NCBI GenBank assembly: GCA_013204045.1
Contig: JABMOQ010000104.1
Span: 1 to 55,063, forward strand
Direction of reading: 5' to 3'
DNA: 55,063 bases
From: Rhodospirillaceae bacterium
GTDB taxonomy: Bacteria > Pseudomonadota > Alphaproteobacteria > Rhodospirillales > JABHCV01
The position numbers were made by a program, and so were the translations under genes. Under the pieces are notes generated by a model. That model worked only from the letters and a program-made list of their open reading frames with translations, was not told the origin of the DNA and did not search any database. Below are positions 33,315 to 41,097 of the stretch, piece by piece. Each line of letters begins with the position of its first letter. The stretch's first letter is position 1.

Positions 33315-34703
33315 CTATATCTGTCGGAACCCCCTGAAATTCGCGTCTTTGCCTCCATAGAGGGTCTTCACCTGTGCCAACGCCCCCTGCTTGGCCGCAT
33401 TGTGGTAGTTCTCTAGAAGAGTAGTGTTCGCTTCGGCCAGGCACTCATATACCTCGTCATCGCTCATCTCGGTAAAGTTGGCGGCCAATAAATCAGAATT
33501 GAGGTGCTTGTTCTCGTAGAAGTCCTCGACATCCTTGATCATCCCCTTTCCGATGGCATCAAAGTATAAGGGAGAGCCGGGATACGGGGTAACTGGCCGG
33601 ATCGTCCGCATCTGCGCAAAGTCATCGTACTTGACAAGAAAATCGACGGCTTTTTTCAAGGTTTCCCGGGTATCGCCAATATTGCCGAACATCATGTTAA
33701 GTCCCGGGCTGATACCGACTTCAAGAGTCTCTTCGATGCCCTTGACGATCTGTTCTTCGCGTAGGCCCTTCTTCATTTTTTTCAGCACTTCGTTATCCAT
33801 GGACTCGATGCCGTAGTTGATGAAAACACAGCCCGCCTGCTTCATCATTTTCAGAAGATCCAGCGAACAATAGTTCAGGCGGCCGTTGCAGTTCCATTTG
33901 ACGCCAAGGTTACGCCTGACGAATTCCCTGCACACGTCTTCCGTATGGCTGACCGATGACATCAGAAGGTCGTCCTGAAACGAAACATAGGTAATGCCGT
34001 ATTCCTTGTTCAGGAATTCTACTTCATCCAGCAAATCTTTGGGGTTTCGCGCCCGGTAGCCGGTATCCATGCGATAACAAAAAGTACATTTAAACGTGCA
34101 GCCTCTGGCCGACATCATGGGGATGGTGAAATCAAGCGGCCCCGCATTGACTTCACGAACCATCCGGTAATATTCGATGGGGAATTTGTGATAGGCGGGC
34201 CACGGAATGCTATCCAGGTCTTCGATAAGCGGCCGTCTCGGGTTAATCGTAACCTCTTTGCCATTCCGAAACGCGATACCGGCAACACTATCCAGTGGCG
34301 TTTTGTCGGCCAATGCCGTCATCAATTCAACCGTCGTCTCCTCGCCTTCGCCCATAACGATGATATCGGCGCCGGTTTTGTGCAAGAAGAATTCCGGCTC
34401 GGGCGTCGGGCCATATCCACCGATGATATAGATAGGGCGATTCTTCGAACGATCGATGGCCTTCGATATCCCCAATAGCTTTTGGTACTGGTAGTAGCCG
34501 GCAATCAGGCTGACGCCAATTACATCATATTTATTTTCGTTCAGATATTGTGTCAGATGCTCGTCAGGATAATGATGCTGATCCTGGCTATAGACATCCA
34601 CATCATGGCCGCTTTTTTCCAGAACAGATGCCACATACCCCATCCCCATGGGGAAAATATGTGTGTATGACGCATTATCATAAACGACGAGAAGCACACG
34701 CAT
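33315..34703 (-). CDS. B12-binding-type radical SAM enzyme
   Basis: About 462 residues. The N-terminal Rossmann-like domain (about 1-140) is of the cobalamin-binding class (MGMGYVASVLEKSGHDVDVYS, YIIGGYGPTPEPEFFL) but without an obvious DxHxxG, so base-off binding is uncertain. The radical SAM barrel has the cluster motif CTFKCTFC (Cys-x3-Cys-x2-Cys), a GESEGE-like MGEGEET region, and GIESMDNEVLKKMKKG. These enzymes often methylate unreactive carbons or rearrange sugars. The start is ATG 34703 with GGAGG six bases before; the preceding GTG is not used. Gene order suggests it decorates the glycan or flagellin. Confidence 0.88.
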   Translation of the reverse strand: MRVLLVVYDNASYTHIFPMGMGYVASVLEKSGHDVDVYSQDQHHYPDEHLTQYLNENKYDVIGVSLIAGYYQYQKLLGISKAIDRSKNRPIYIIGGYGPTPEPEFFLHKTGADIIVMGEGEETTVELMTALADKTPLDSVAGIAFRNGKEVTINPRRPLIEDLDSIPWPAYHKFPIEYYRMVREVNAGPLDFTIPMMSARGCTFKCTFCYRMDTGYRARNPKDLLDEVEFLNKEYGITYVSFQDDLLMSSVSHTEDVCREFVRRNLGVKWNCNGRLNYCSLDLLKMMKQAGCVFINYGIESMDNEVLKKMKKGLREEQIVKGIEETLEVGISPGLNMMFGNIGDTRETLKKAVDFLVKYDDFAQMRTIRPVTPYPGSPLYFDAIGKGMIKDVEDFYENKHLNSDLLAANFTEMSDDEVYECLAEANTTLLENYHNAAKQGALAQVKTLYGGKDANFRGFRQI

Positions 34704-34861
34704 CACGAACCTCCGGGGTTGCTGCTACCACCACAACAGATGGCGACTCATAAACCAATCCACAAAATAGTATATTGGTATTAAATGCTTAAATTTCAAT
34801 AAGGTAAGGGTGTTTTTTTAAGAAATTCAGCTTTGCCAAATAGCCCTATCCCCGGCCCTGC

Positions 34862-35299
34862 CTAGGCCTCGGAATCGCTGCTCATGCCAGGCGGCGTTTC
34901 TTGCGGCGGTGCGCTGCTTGCCGGTTGCCTGGCCCCGGGAGGAATTTCCCTCAGTCCCGCCGCTATCTGCCGGTTGATATTTATCAGGGTATCGAGCCTG
35001 TCCGCCGAAGCTTCGGCCATCGCCCTATAGGTCTGCTTATCGACAAAAATGCTCAGACTAATGAGATTTGATTTTATGTCTTCCGGAAACGGATTTTCTT
35101 CTTCAACCAGATAGGTTTGTATGACAGTCCATATGCGCTGATTGTAGCGGAGTGCGTCAAAAAAATCCTCATGCCCGGGCACTTCTTTTGCCTGGATCAG
35201 AATCATGGCGGCATTTTCAAGCACGGCAGCGTCGGTTTCCGCCGTCGTTTCCGCCCTTTTGACGCTACTTTCATATGCTTTGATGCGGTTATCGCTCAT
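34862..35299 (-). CDS. flaF: flagellin synthesis regulator FlaF
   Basis: 145 residues. The N-terminal 120 residues match FlaF (AYESSVKRAETTAETDAAVLENAAMILIQAK, then DALRYNQRIWTVIQTYLVEEENPFPEDIKSNLISLSIFVDKQ). A Pro/Ser-rich tail of about 25 residues is extra. In Caulobacter, FlaF is needed for flagellin synthesis and acts with FlbT on flagellin mRNA stability and translation. Its start overlaps the flbT stop by four bases (ATGA), so they are coupled. Confidence 0.92.
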   Translation of the reverse strand: MSDNRIKAYESSVKRAETTAETDAAVLENAAMILIQAKEVPGHEDFFDALRYNQRIWTVIQTYLVEEENPFPEDIKSNLISLSIFVDKQTYRAMAEASADRLDTLININRQIAAGLREIPPGARQPASSAPPQETPPGMSSDSEA

Positions 35300-35712
35300 T
35301 CATCCATCCCGGTGGTATCCCCGTCCAGAATACCTTTCTCGTATTCCATCAGGTCCTTGCAGCATTTGAGTGCCGCATAAAAATTTTCATTCAATACATT
35401 CATGCCCATCTCGGAAATTAAAACAACCGCCTCCGGCGTCGGACAGGCCTTGAGAAACTGGTTGGTCAGCACAAAGAAAGTCGAATGATGTTCCTTACTT
35501 TCCTCAATCCCGCCGGCCATGTACATCAACTGGACAACAAAATATATCCTTTTAGCGGGCGTATTGGCCTTCTCCTCGGTCATGATATCCTTCTCGCGAA
35601 GGATCGTGGCCTTGTTGTGAATGACGAACGACGCGCTTTTCTGGCCGTTTTCGATAACCGAGTTACCGATAATCACCTTTTCGTGCGGCTTAAGATTCAA
35701 TCTTAGGGGCAT
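35296..35712 (-). CDS. flbT: flagellin mRNA regulator FlbT
   Basis: 138 residues. The MPLRLNLKPHEKVIIGNSVIENG start and LREKDIMTEEKANTPAKRIYFVVQLMYM are diagnostic of FlbT, which binds the 5' leader of flagellin mRNA and blocks translation until the hook is complete. The ATG at 35712 gives the standard N-terminus; the in-frame TTG at 35724 is rejected. It lies just below the flagellin terminator, with flaF behind. The flagellin leader is therefore the likely target. Confidence 0.93.
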   Translation of the reverse strand: MPLRLNLKPHEKVIIGNSVIENGQKSASFVIHNKATILREKDIMTEEKANTPAKRIYFVVQLMYMAGGIEESKEHHSTFFVLTNQFLKACPTPEAVVLISEMGMNVLNENFYAALKCCKDLMEYEKGILDGDTTGMDE

Positions 35713-35781
35713 TATCCGTTCCAAAACCTTAACAAAAGGTCATCTAAACTTAGCAAAACTTCGTGGCAAAACAAAGCGGAC

Positions 35782-35813
35782 AAAAAAAACGGGTGGAAGA
35801 ACTCTTCCACCCG
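35782..35813 (-). terminator. rho-independent terminator after flagellin
   Basis: On the minus strand: CGGGTGGAAG, four-base loop, CTTCCACCCG, then T8. The 10-base GC-rich stem and T tract make this the second clear terminator in the window. It isolates flbT-flaF from flagellin transcription, at least in part. Confidence 0.95.
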
Positions 35814-35840
35814 CCTTTCTTTTTAGATGAGACCTTGATC

Positions 35841-37013
35841 TTACCTGAACAGTTGCAGCACGCTCTGCTGTGACTGGTTGACGAAGGTAAGGGCCGAGGT
35901 ACCCAGAGCCTGTCTGGTTTGCAGGGCCAGCAAGTTGGCTGACTCTTCTTCCAGGTTGGCGTCGATCAGAAGACCGGCACCCGCTTGCAGGGTATTAATC
36001 ATGTCCGTCGTGAACGAATCACGTGTCTGCAGGACACTAAGGTCGGTACTGAACGTCGATGCCGTGGTACGAAGTGACGTCAGGGCGGATTTCGCTTCTG
36101 CGATCGACGTATCGACGGCACCGGTGACGGTCCAGTCGACGGTCGAAGACGTGAAGTTAAGCCCGGTGACGGTCATGTCGGCACCAGTGATTTGGTAAGT
36201 CGTGGTGTTTTCGTTGATGTTGACGGTCAGATTTTCACTTTTCAGCAAGTTCGTTCCCTTGTAGCCGGTATCGGCAACAAGGTTGGCAATTTCCGTCATC
36301 ACCTTTTCGAAGTCGGTTTCCAGGCTGGCAATCGTCGAGCCGGAACCAGTGGTACCGTAGGTAACGGCCGTGCCGGAAGTCAACGAGGTGCCGAACAGGT
36401 CTCCTACGTTGTTACCCGCGGTGCCATCGGTAAACGTAACCACCAAAGAGTCGGTACCCGTTAACTCGATCTTGTCCGTGGTGGCGTTATAAGTCGCTGT
36501 CAGGCCACTATCAGCCGCCGTGATATCGCTGAGGAGTGTTGACAAGGCAACATTAGAGTTGGCAACCGAGACATGAACCGTGGTGGTGCCACCAACGAGG
36601 ATATCGAAGTTTTCGTCACTGGCAATGCCGAAGAGCGATACCGAAGTCGCAGTAGTATAAGTCGACGTGAAAGCAGTTGCGGTTTCGACCTTGATGGTAC
36701 CGGTGGACGCTTCCTTGGCCTGATCGGCAAGGGATTTGGCCTGTTCAACCAACTTGGTCAGCGAGGCAAGACCTTTATCAGCCGTCTTAACGTTCTGAAT
36801 GGCCTGGCCGATACCGTCTTTGGTAGCCGTCAAATCGTTGGCACGGTTGTTCAAGGCACGCGCCGCGAAGAACGGGCTGGCACCATCGAGTGCGCTGTTG
36901 ATTCTGAGACCTGTCGAAAGACGTTCCGACGTACGGTTAAAGAGGGCGTTGGTATTGGAGAGCGCGAGCAGGTTCGTACGAATACTCGAACTTAGGTTGA
37001 TTTCGTTACCCAT
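35841..37013 (-). CDS. fljK: flagellin
   Basis: Filament subunit, 390 residues. The D0/D1 N-terminus (SSIRTNLLALSNTNALFNRTSERLSTGLRINSALDGASPFFAARALNNRA) and C-terminus (LLIDANLEEESANLLALQTRQALGTSALTFVNQSQQSVLQLFR) are canonical. The middle (about 110-300) is Thr/Ser/Ala/Val-rich and could offer O-glycosylation sites to the sugar cluster downstream. AGGAG lies before the ATG at 37013. The leader of about 110 bases from the sigma-70-like promoter gives FlbT room to bind. Only one flagellin gene is in the window. Confidence 0.96.
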   Translation of the reverse strand: MGNEINLSSSIRTNLLALSNTNALFNRTSERLSTGLRINSALDGASPFFAARALNNRANDLTATKDGIGQAIQNVKTADKGLASLTKLVEQAKSLADQAKEASTGTIKVETATAFTSTYTTATSVSLFGIASDENFDILVGGTTTVHVSVANSNVALSTLLSDITAADSGLTATYNATTDKIELTGTDSLVVTFTDGTAGNNVGDLFGTSLTSGTAVTYGTTGSGSTIASLETDFEKVMTEIANLVADTGYKGTNLLKSENLTVNINENTTTYQITGADMTVTGLNFTSSTVDWTVTGAVDTSIAEAKSALTSLRTTASTFSTDLSVLQTRDSFTTDMINTLQAGAGLLIDANLEEESANLLALQTRQALGTSALTFVNQSQQSVLQLFR

Positions 37014-37135
37014 TAGATAGGCTCCTATTCTAGGATTGAGAACAAACTTAACTCACTGAAAACATGAGATAAATCTGTGGTGAGAGTCCTTCCCACCATG
37101 TAACACACGACCTTCTGTCACCTGTTACGGAAACG

Positions 37136-37164
37136 ATACTATTGACGGGACCGGACAAAGTCAA
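37136..37164 (-). promoter_or_regulatory. sigma-70-like promoter of flagellin
   Basis: Minus strand: TTGACT (37164-37159), 17-base spacer, TAGTAT (37141-37136). No GG-N10-GC (sigma-54) and no sigma-28 element could be found between the flagellin ATG and 37263. Confidence 0.42.
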
Positions 37165-37263
37165 CGCAAAAAAATAAAAAAATCGGGAGAAAATGACCGT
37201 TCCCACCCAGGGGACAACCATTTGGAATCAAAAGAAATCTCATTGAAAACTCCCGCTTGCCCC

Positions 37264-38184
37264 CTACTCCCCCTTCAATAGTTGCCGGATTTTATCGGGG
37301 AAACCGGGTTCCTTCATTTTCCGGGATACGGCCAGCATAACATCCAGTTTTTCCCTGAATTCTCCCACTTCCAGCAATGAAAAGCCGTAGTTGTTGTAAT
37401 TGGCGGCTGCCGGGCCGTTGGCATCGGAGTCGGCGGTCAGTACAAAATCGTGCTGCTTTTCCGCCTCGACGATCAGCGATGTCAGTGGGTCGCGGTCGAA
37501 GCCGGTGACCGTGAAGTTGATGTCGTAACTGCCGTCCCTGTATTCATGCACCAGATTGTTGCGGGCGTAAAAATCCTTGTTCAGGGTCTGCCATACGGGC
37601 TCGAAGCCAACGACATGCAGGGGCTCGCGAAAATCAATGTGATCACTTTCGCCGAACTCCATACGCCGAACGTTACCGAAACCGTAAGATCCAAGCAGCC
37701 GCGTCATCATGTCCAGATCGTAAGAATAAAGATGTCCGTACCCGGCGATGAAATTTTCCAGATTGCGGTCGAACAAAACCGTATCCTGGCCCGGACTGAC
37801 GATAAAATTCATCAATTGCCCGCCAAGCCCCAGATCCAGCCGGATATTTTCGTCTTCTTCCGCCGCTTCCCTGAAAAATTCCTCGTTCCCCGCCACATAA
37901 GCCCTTGCCACGGCCTCCAGATCAGGCACCAGCAGGCGGATCGTCCCGCCGGGGCGCATAATCCGGTTTATTTCCATCAGGACGTCTTGCATCTTGATAT
38001 GCGGAATATGTTCAAGAACATGGCTAAGAAAGACATGACCGAATGTTTTATCGGCAATGTCCATGCGCGCAATATCGCCGCTGATCCGCATGTCCTCGCT
38101 GTTGGCCAGCTTATGGTCGAGAACGTGCCAGCCGTCCTTTTCCCAGTTGCGGCTGGCGCCCAGATTTATTTTCATGGATTCCAT
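37264..38184 (-). CDS. class I SAM methyltransferase
   Basis: 306 residues. The N-terminal methyltransferase fold (about 3-130) starts MKINLGASRNWEKDGWHVLDHKLANSEDMRISGDIARM, with motif-I-like NLGAS and a VFLSHVLEHIPHIKMQDVLMEINRIMRPGGTIRLLVPDLE segment, as in sugar- and glycan-modifying methyltransferases. The C-terminal half (about 200-306) does not match a family I know. It sits divergent to fliK and beside flagellin, so I infer it methylates the flagellin glycan or a side chain. ATG 38184 or 38175 (nine bases further in) can serve as start. Confidence 0.8.
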   Translation of the reverse strand: MESMKINLGASRNWEKDGWHVLDHKLANSEDMRISGDIARMDIADKTFGHVFLSHVLEHIPHIKMQDVLMEINRIMRPGGTIRLLVPDLEAVARAYVAGNEEFFREAAEEDENIRLDLGLGGQLMNFIVSPGQDTVLFDRNLENFIAGYGHLYSYDLDMMTRLLGSYGFGNVRRMEFGESDHIDFREPLHVVGFEPVWQTLNKDFYARNNLVHEYRDGSYDINFTVTGFDRDPLTSLIVEAEKQHDFVLTADSDANGPAAANYNNYGFSLLEVGEFREKLDVMLAVSRKMKEPGFPDKIRQLLKGE

Positions 38185-38207
38185 GATTGACGGCTTTCAC
38201 CCCATTG

Positions 38208-38245
38208 CAAAGACGGCGCTCACTGTAAGTGACAAAGACGGCGCT
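38208..38245. repeat. 13-base direct repeat around a small palindrome
   Basis: CAAAGACGGCGCT at 38208-38220 and again at 38233-38245, with TCACT-GTA-AGTGA (38220-38232) between. Centre spacing is 25 bases. It lies about 165-200 bases upstream of the fliK sigma-54 promoter and just before the methyltransferase start. Confidence 0.6.
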
Positions 38246-38311
38246 TTCAAAGCCTGTTGGCGTTTTTGCCCCGCCGACGGCACAAACTTCCCATATTCCC
38301 GGCCCGGCCCG

Positions 38312-38327
38312 TGAAAGATTTGCCGGG
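38312..38327. promoter_or_regulatory. FlbD-type dyad upstream of fliK
   Basis: Minus-strand reading CCC-GGCAA-ATC-TTTCA, eight of ten dyad matches, ending 84 bases before the -24 GG of the fliK promoter. Confidence 0.5.
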
Positions 38328-38408
38328 TAGCCCGGTGCCCCCCTGCCCAGAGGCCGCCATTTTCAATAAAAATTCAATGTTTTCAATAATCTAGCTTGAA
38401 CAAAAAAG

Positions 38409-38425
38409 TTGGCCCGTCATTTGCT
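38409..38425 (+). promoter_or_regulatory. sigma-54 promoter of fliK-flgD-flgE
   Basis: TTGGCCCGTCATTTGCT: GG at 38411-38412, ten bases, GC at 38423-38424. The -12 half is perfect; the -24 half has CCC instead of CAC. Expected start near 38436, about 42 bases before the fliK ATG. Confidence 0.75.
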
Positions 38426-38477
38426 AGGTAGAGGGCGAATTAGATTGTTCGAACCATGATTCAAGGATGCAGAGAAA

Positions 38478-40340
38478 ATGGCCATAGATTTTCAGACAAT
38501 CAAGTCGTTTATTTTCGGCGACAAAGTCGCTAACGGCAGCGCCCAGGCGGAGAATGCCACCGGCGCCGGTTTCGATTTTGCCGAATTCATGCGCAAGCAA
38601 GGCAACCGCATGGGAAACGGCCTGAACGATCTAAGCGACCGTGCCGGCATTACGGCAATTGGCGAAAATTCAGCCAGCCCTGTTTCCACCGAAATCCACT
38701 CAGTCGAAACTGGCGATGATATCGCCAGCAATGGTGAACACTACGACGATGGTCATGATGATACAGGCCACGATTCACATAATGAACCCACTGCCCAGAC
38801 TAACCAGCATGATGACTACACCGACCGTCAGAGTTCGGAACAAACCCAAGGCAATGACGGCAGTGAACAGGGAGAAGGCGGCAATCAGCAGGTCGAAGCC
38901 CATGGCGAAAATTCCGCTGCTGATGACGAAGACGCACCCAAGGCAGCTTCCAACGATGACGGTGGCGCCACTGATGAAGGCCAAGGCAGTAATACGGACA
39001 AACAAGGCTCCGGTGAAAATGCCGACAACGGTGAACAGAATACCGCCGGCAAGGGCGACAACCCGGAAGCCAAAGCCGACACGACATCGTCCGTCAATGC
39101 ATCGGTCGCCGCCAGTGCCGAAGAAAAACTCGCCCAGCTTCTTGCCTCGGCTCAGGCATCAGGCATTCCAGGACAAGCCGCCGACAAGTCTGTCCATCAG
39201 GGCGAAAATATGGCGTCCCGTGAAAAATCGGTCGGTGGCCTGAATAATGCCATCAACAACGTCAACAAGCAGAACGAAGGCACCAATGGGAAGGGCGCAG
39301 AGGGAAATACCCAAGCGCAGACCCATAACGTTGCCAAAACCAACACCAATGCTGCCGCCAACGCCAACGCAAACGCCAATGTCAACGCCGCGATCAGTGG
39401 CAAGGAGCAAGCGACGAGCGCCAACACCGGCAATGCCGCCGAGCAGGCTGCGCAGTTATCTAAAGCGGTCGGCGACGGCAACAAGGTCGCAGTATCGGTC
39501 CAGGTCACGGATGAATCCAAGTCCCTGGTCTCGAAACCTTCATCCAGCCTGACTCCCAACGCAGCTCTTTCCAACGATAGCGGTTCAAAATCGCTACGTG
39601 CCCAACAGGCGACCGCAAATGCCGTCGGCAACTCCGGGCAATCAGCTCAGGCCGAGACCCAGGCCAGCGCCGGGGCGTCCGCACAAACAACCCAGCAAGC
39701 GGCCCAACAGGCGGCAGGCAATCAAAATCAGACCTCGGGCACATCTCTTGCCGGCGTCAAGGGTGCCGCACAGGGGCCGCTGCATGTGGCGGCCGCGCAG
39801 GGTGCCGGTGGTGGCGAGACAACGGCGGCGACGGCGCCGAATACCCAAACCGCTACCCAGCAGGCACAGCATAATACATCACCACAGGCCGCTAATGCGC
39901 CAAGGTTTACCCTGCCCAGCCAGGCCATTCTCGACCAGGTTTCGGTGAATATCACCAAGGCGCTGAACGCCGGCAACGACAAGATCAATATTCAGCTAAG
40001 GCCGGCGGATTTGGGCCGCGTCGACGTGCAAATGGATATCGCGGCCGATGGCCGTGTCACCGCTGTCATCACTGCCGACAACAAGAACACCCTGGATCTT
40101 TTGCAACGGGATTCGAAGCAACTGCAAGAAGCCCTGCAGCAAGCCGGTCTGCAACTGGATCACGAGAGCATGAGCTTCAACCTACGCGAACAGAACCCGC
40201 AAGGCGGGGGAAATGGCAACGGTGGTTCGTCCAATCAAACCGGTGGCGATATGGCCGCCGACGATATGGCCGGCGGAAATTCCATAGCCGGAATGTCCGG
40301 AGACATCATTACCGATACCCGCATTGATGTGCGGGCATAA
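38478..40340 (+). CDS. fliK: hook-length control protein FliK
   Basis: 620 residues. A long, disordered N-terminal region (about 1-465) is rich in Gln, Asn, Ala, Asp and Gly, with stretches of alternating Asn-Ala. The C-terminal Flg_hook domain follows (about 475-580; LDQVSVNITKALNAGNDKINIQLRPADLGRVDVQMDIAADGRVTAVI). FliK measures hook length during export and switches FlhB to filament export. A low-complexity ruler region is normal. First gene of fliK-flgD-flgE, 33 bases before flgD. Confidence 0.93.
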   Translation: MAIDFQTIKSFIFGDKVANGSAQAENATGAGFDFAEFMRKQGNRMGNGLNDLSDRAGITAIGENSASPVSTEIHSVETGDDIASNGEHYDDGHDDTGHDSHNEPTAQTNQHDDYTDRQSSEQTQGNDGSEQGEGGNQQVEAHGENSAADDEDAPKAASNDDGGATDEGQGSNTDKQGSGENADNGEQNTAGKGDNPEAKADTTSSVNASVAASAEEKLAQLLASAQASGIPGQAADKSVHQGENMASREKSVGGLNNAINNVNKQNEGTNGKGAEGNTQAQTHNVAKTNTNAAANANANANVNAAISGKEQATSANTGNAAEQAAQLSKAVGDGNKVAVSVQVTDESKSLVSKPSSSLTPNAALSNDSGSKSLRAQQATANAVGNSGQSAQAETQASAGASAQTTQQAAQQAAGNQNQTSGTSLAGVKGAAQGPLHVAAAQGAGGGETTAATAPNTQTATQQAQHNTSPQAANAPRFTLPSQAILDQVSVNITKALNAGNDKINIQLRPADLGRVDVQMDIAADGRVTAVITADNKNTLDLLQRDSKQLQEALQQAGLQLDHESMSFNLREQNPQGGGNGNGGSSNQTGGDMAADDMAGGNSIAGMSGDIITDTRIDVRA

Positions 40341-40373
40341 ACGATCCAACGGGAAAAACCGGAGACCTGAAAC

Positions 40374-41045
40374 ATGTTAATCGATTCAACCAGCACAACC
40401 ACCGGCGACGGAACCAAATCGGGTGCCGCCAAGGCAAAGCTCGACGAGGACTTGAACCGGTTCCTGAATCTGCTGGTTACCCAGTTGAAGAACCAGGACC
40501 CCCTGGACCCCATGGACGCCAACGAATTTACTTCACAGCTGGTGCAGTTCGCCAGCGTCGAGCAGCAGATTTACCAGAACTCCAACCTGGAAAAACTGCT
40601 GGCCGTGCAGCAGACCTCGCAGGTCGCAAGCATGGTCGACTTCATCGGCAACACCATCGAAGCCTCCGGCAACGTGGTGCCCCTGGAAAACGCCAACGCC
40701 GAGATCGCCTACCAAATTCCGGCCAATGCCCAGGATGTCACCATCACCTTCCAGGATACCAGCGGCAAGACCGTCTTCACCATCGCTGGCGACCCCGACA
40801 TTGGCAGACACGAATTCGTCTGGGATGGCATGGACGGCAACGCCATTGCACAGGCAGACGGTGCCTACATCGTCACGGTCACTGCGCTTGACCGGGCAGG
40901 CGATCTTCTGGAAGTCCCACAAACAGTATTCGGCCGGGTCACCGGCGCCGGTGCCGTGGATGGTAAAGTTTCACTTTACATGGGCGACGCCATTACCGGG
41001 CTGGACAAGGTTCTGTCGGTCCGCGAGACGAAGCCCGCTATTTAG
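40374..41045 (+). CDS. flgD: hook cap protein FlgD
   Basis: Hook-assembly scaffold, 223 residues. The N-terminal motif LNRFLNLLVTQLKNQDPLDPMDANEFTSQLVQFASVEQQI is diagnostic. A FlgD Ig-like and TUDOR-like C-terminus follows (VTITFQDTSGKTVFTIAGDPDIGRHEFVWDGMDGNG-like strand). GGAGA precedes the ATG. It caps the growing hook formed from the flgE 52 bases downstream. Confidence 0.95.
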   Translation: MLIDSTSTTTGDGTKSGAAKAKLDEDLNRFLNLLVTQLKNQDPLDPMDANEFTSQLVQFASVEQQIYQNSNLEKLLAVQQTSQVASMVDFIGNTIEASGNVVPLENANAEIAYQIPANAQDVTITFQDTSGKTVFTIAGDPDIGRHEFVWDGMDGNAIAQADGAYIVTVTALDRAGDLLEVPQTVFGRVTGAGAVDGKVSLYMGDAITGLDKVLSVRETKPAI

Positions 41046-41097
41046 GAATTGAATTTACCGCCGCATTTTTGAAGCGGCAGATAGAAGGAGAAGAAAA

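Noticed and set aside
35713-35780. Sigma-54-like TTGCCACGAAGTTTTGCT before flbT (minus strand)
   Set aside because: GG is replaced by GC and the spacing is one base too long.
38641-39948. Long frames inside fliK in other phases
   Set aside because: Low-complexity repeat DNA gives open frames in several phases; only the main frame ends in the Flg_hook domain.
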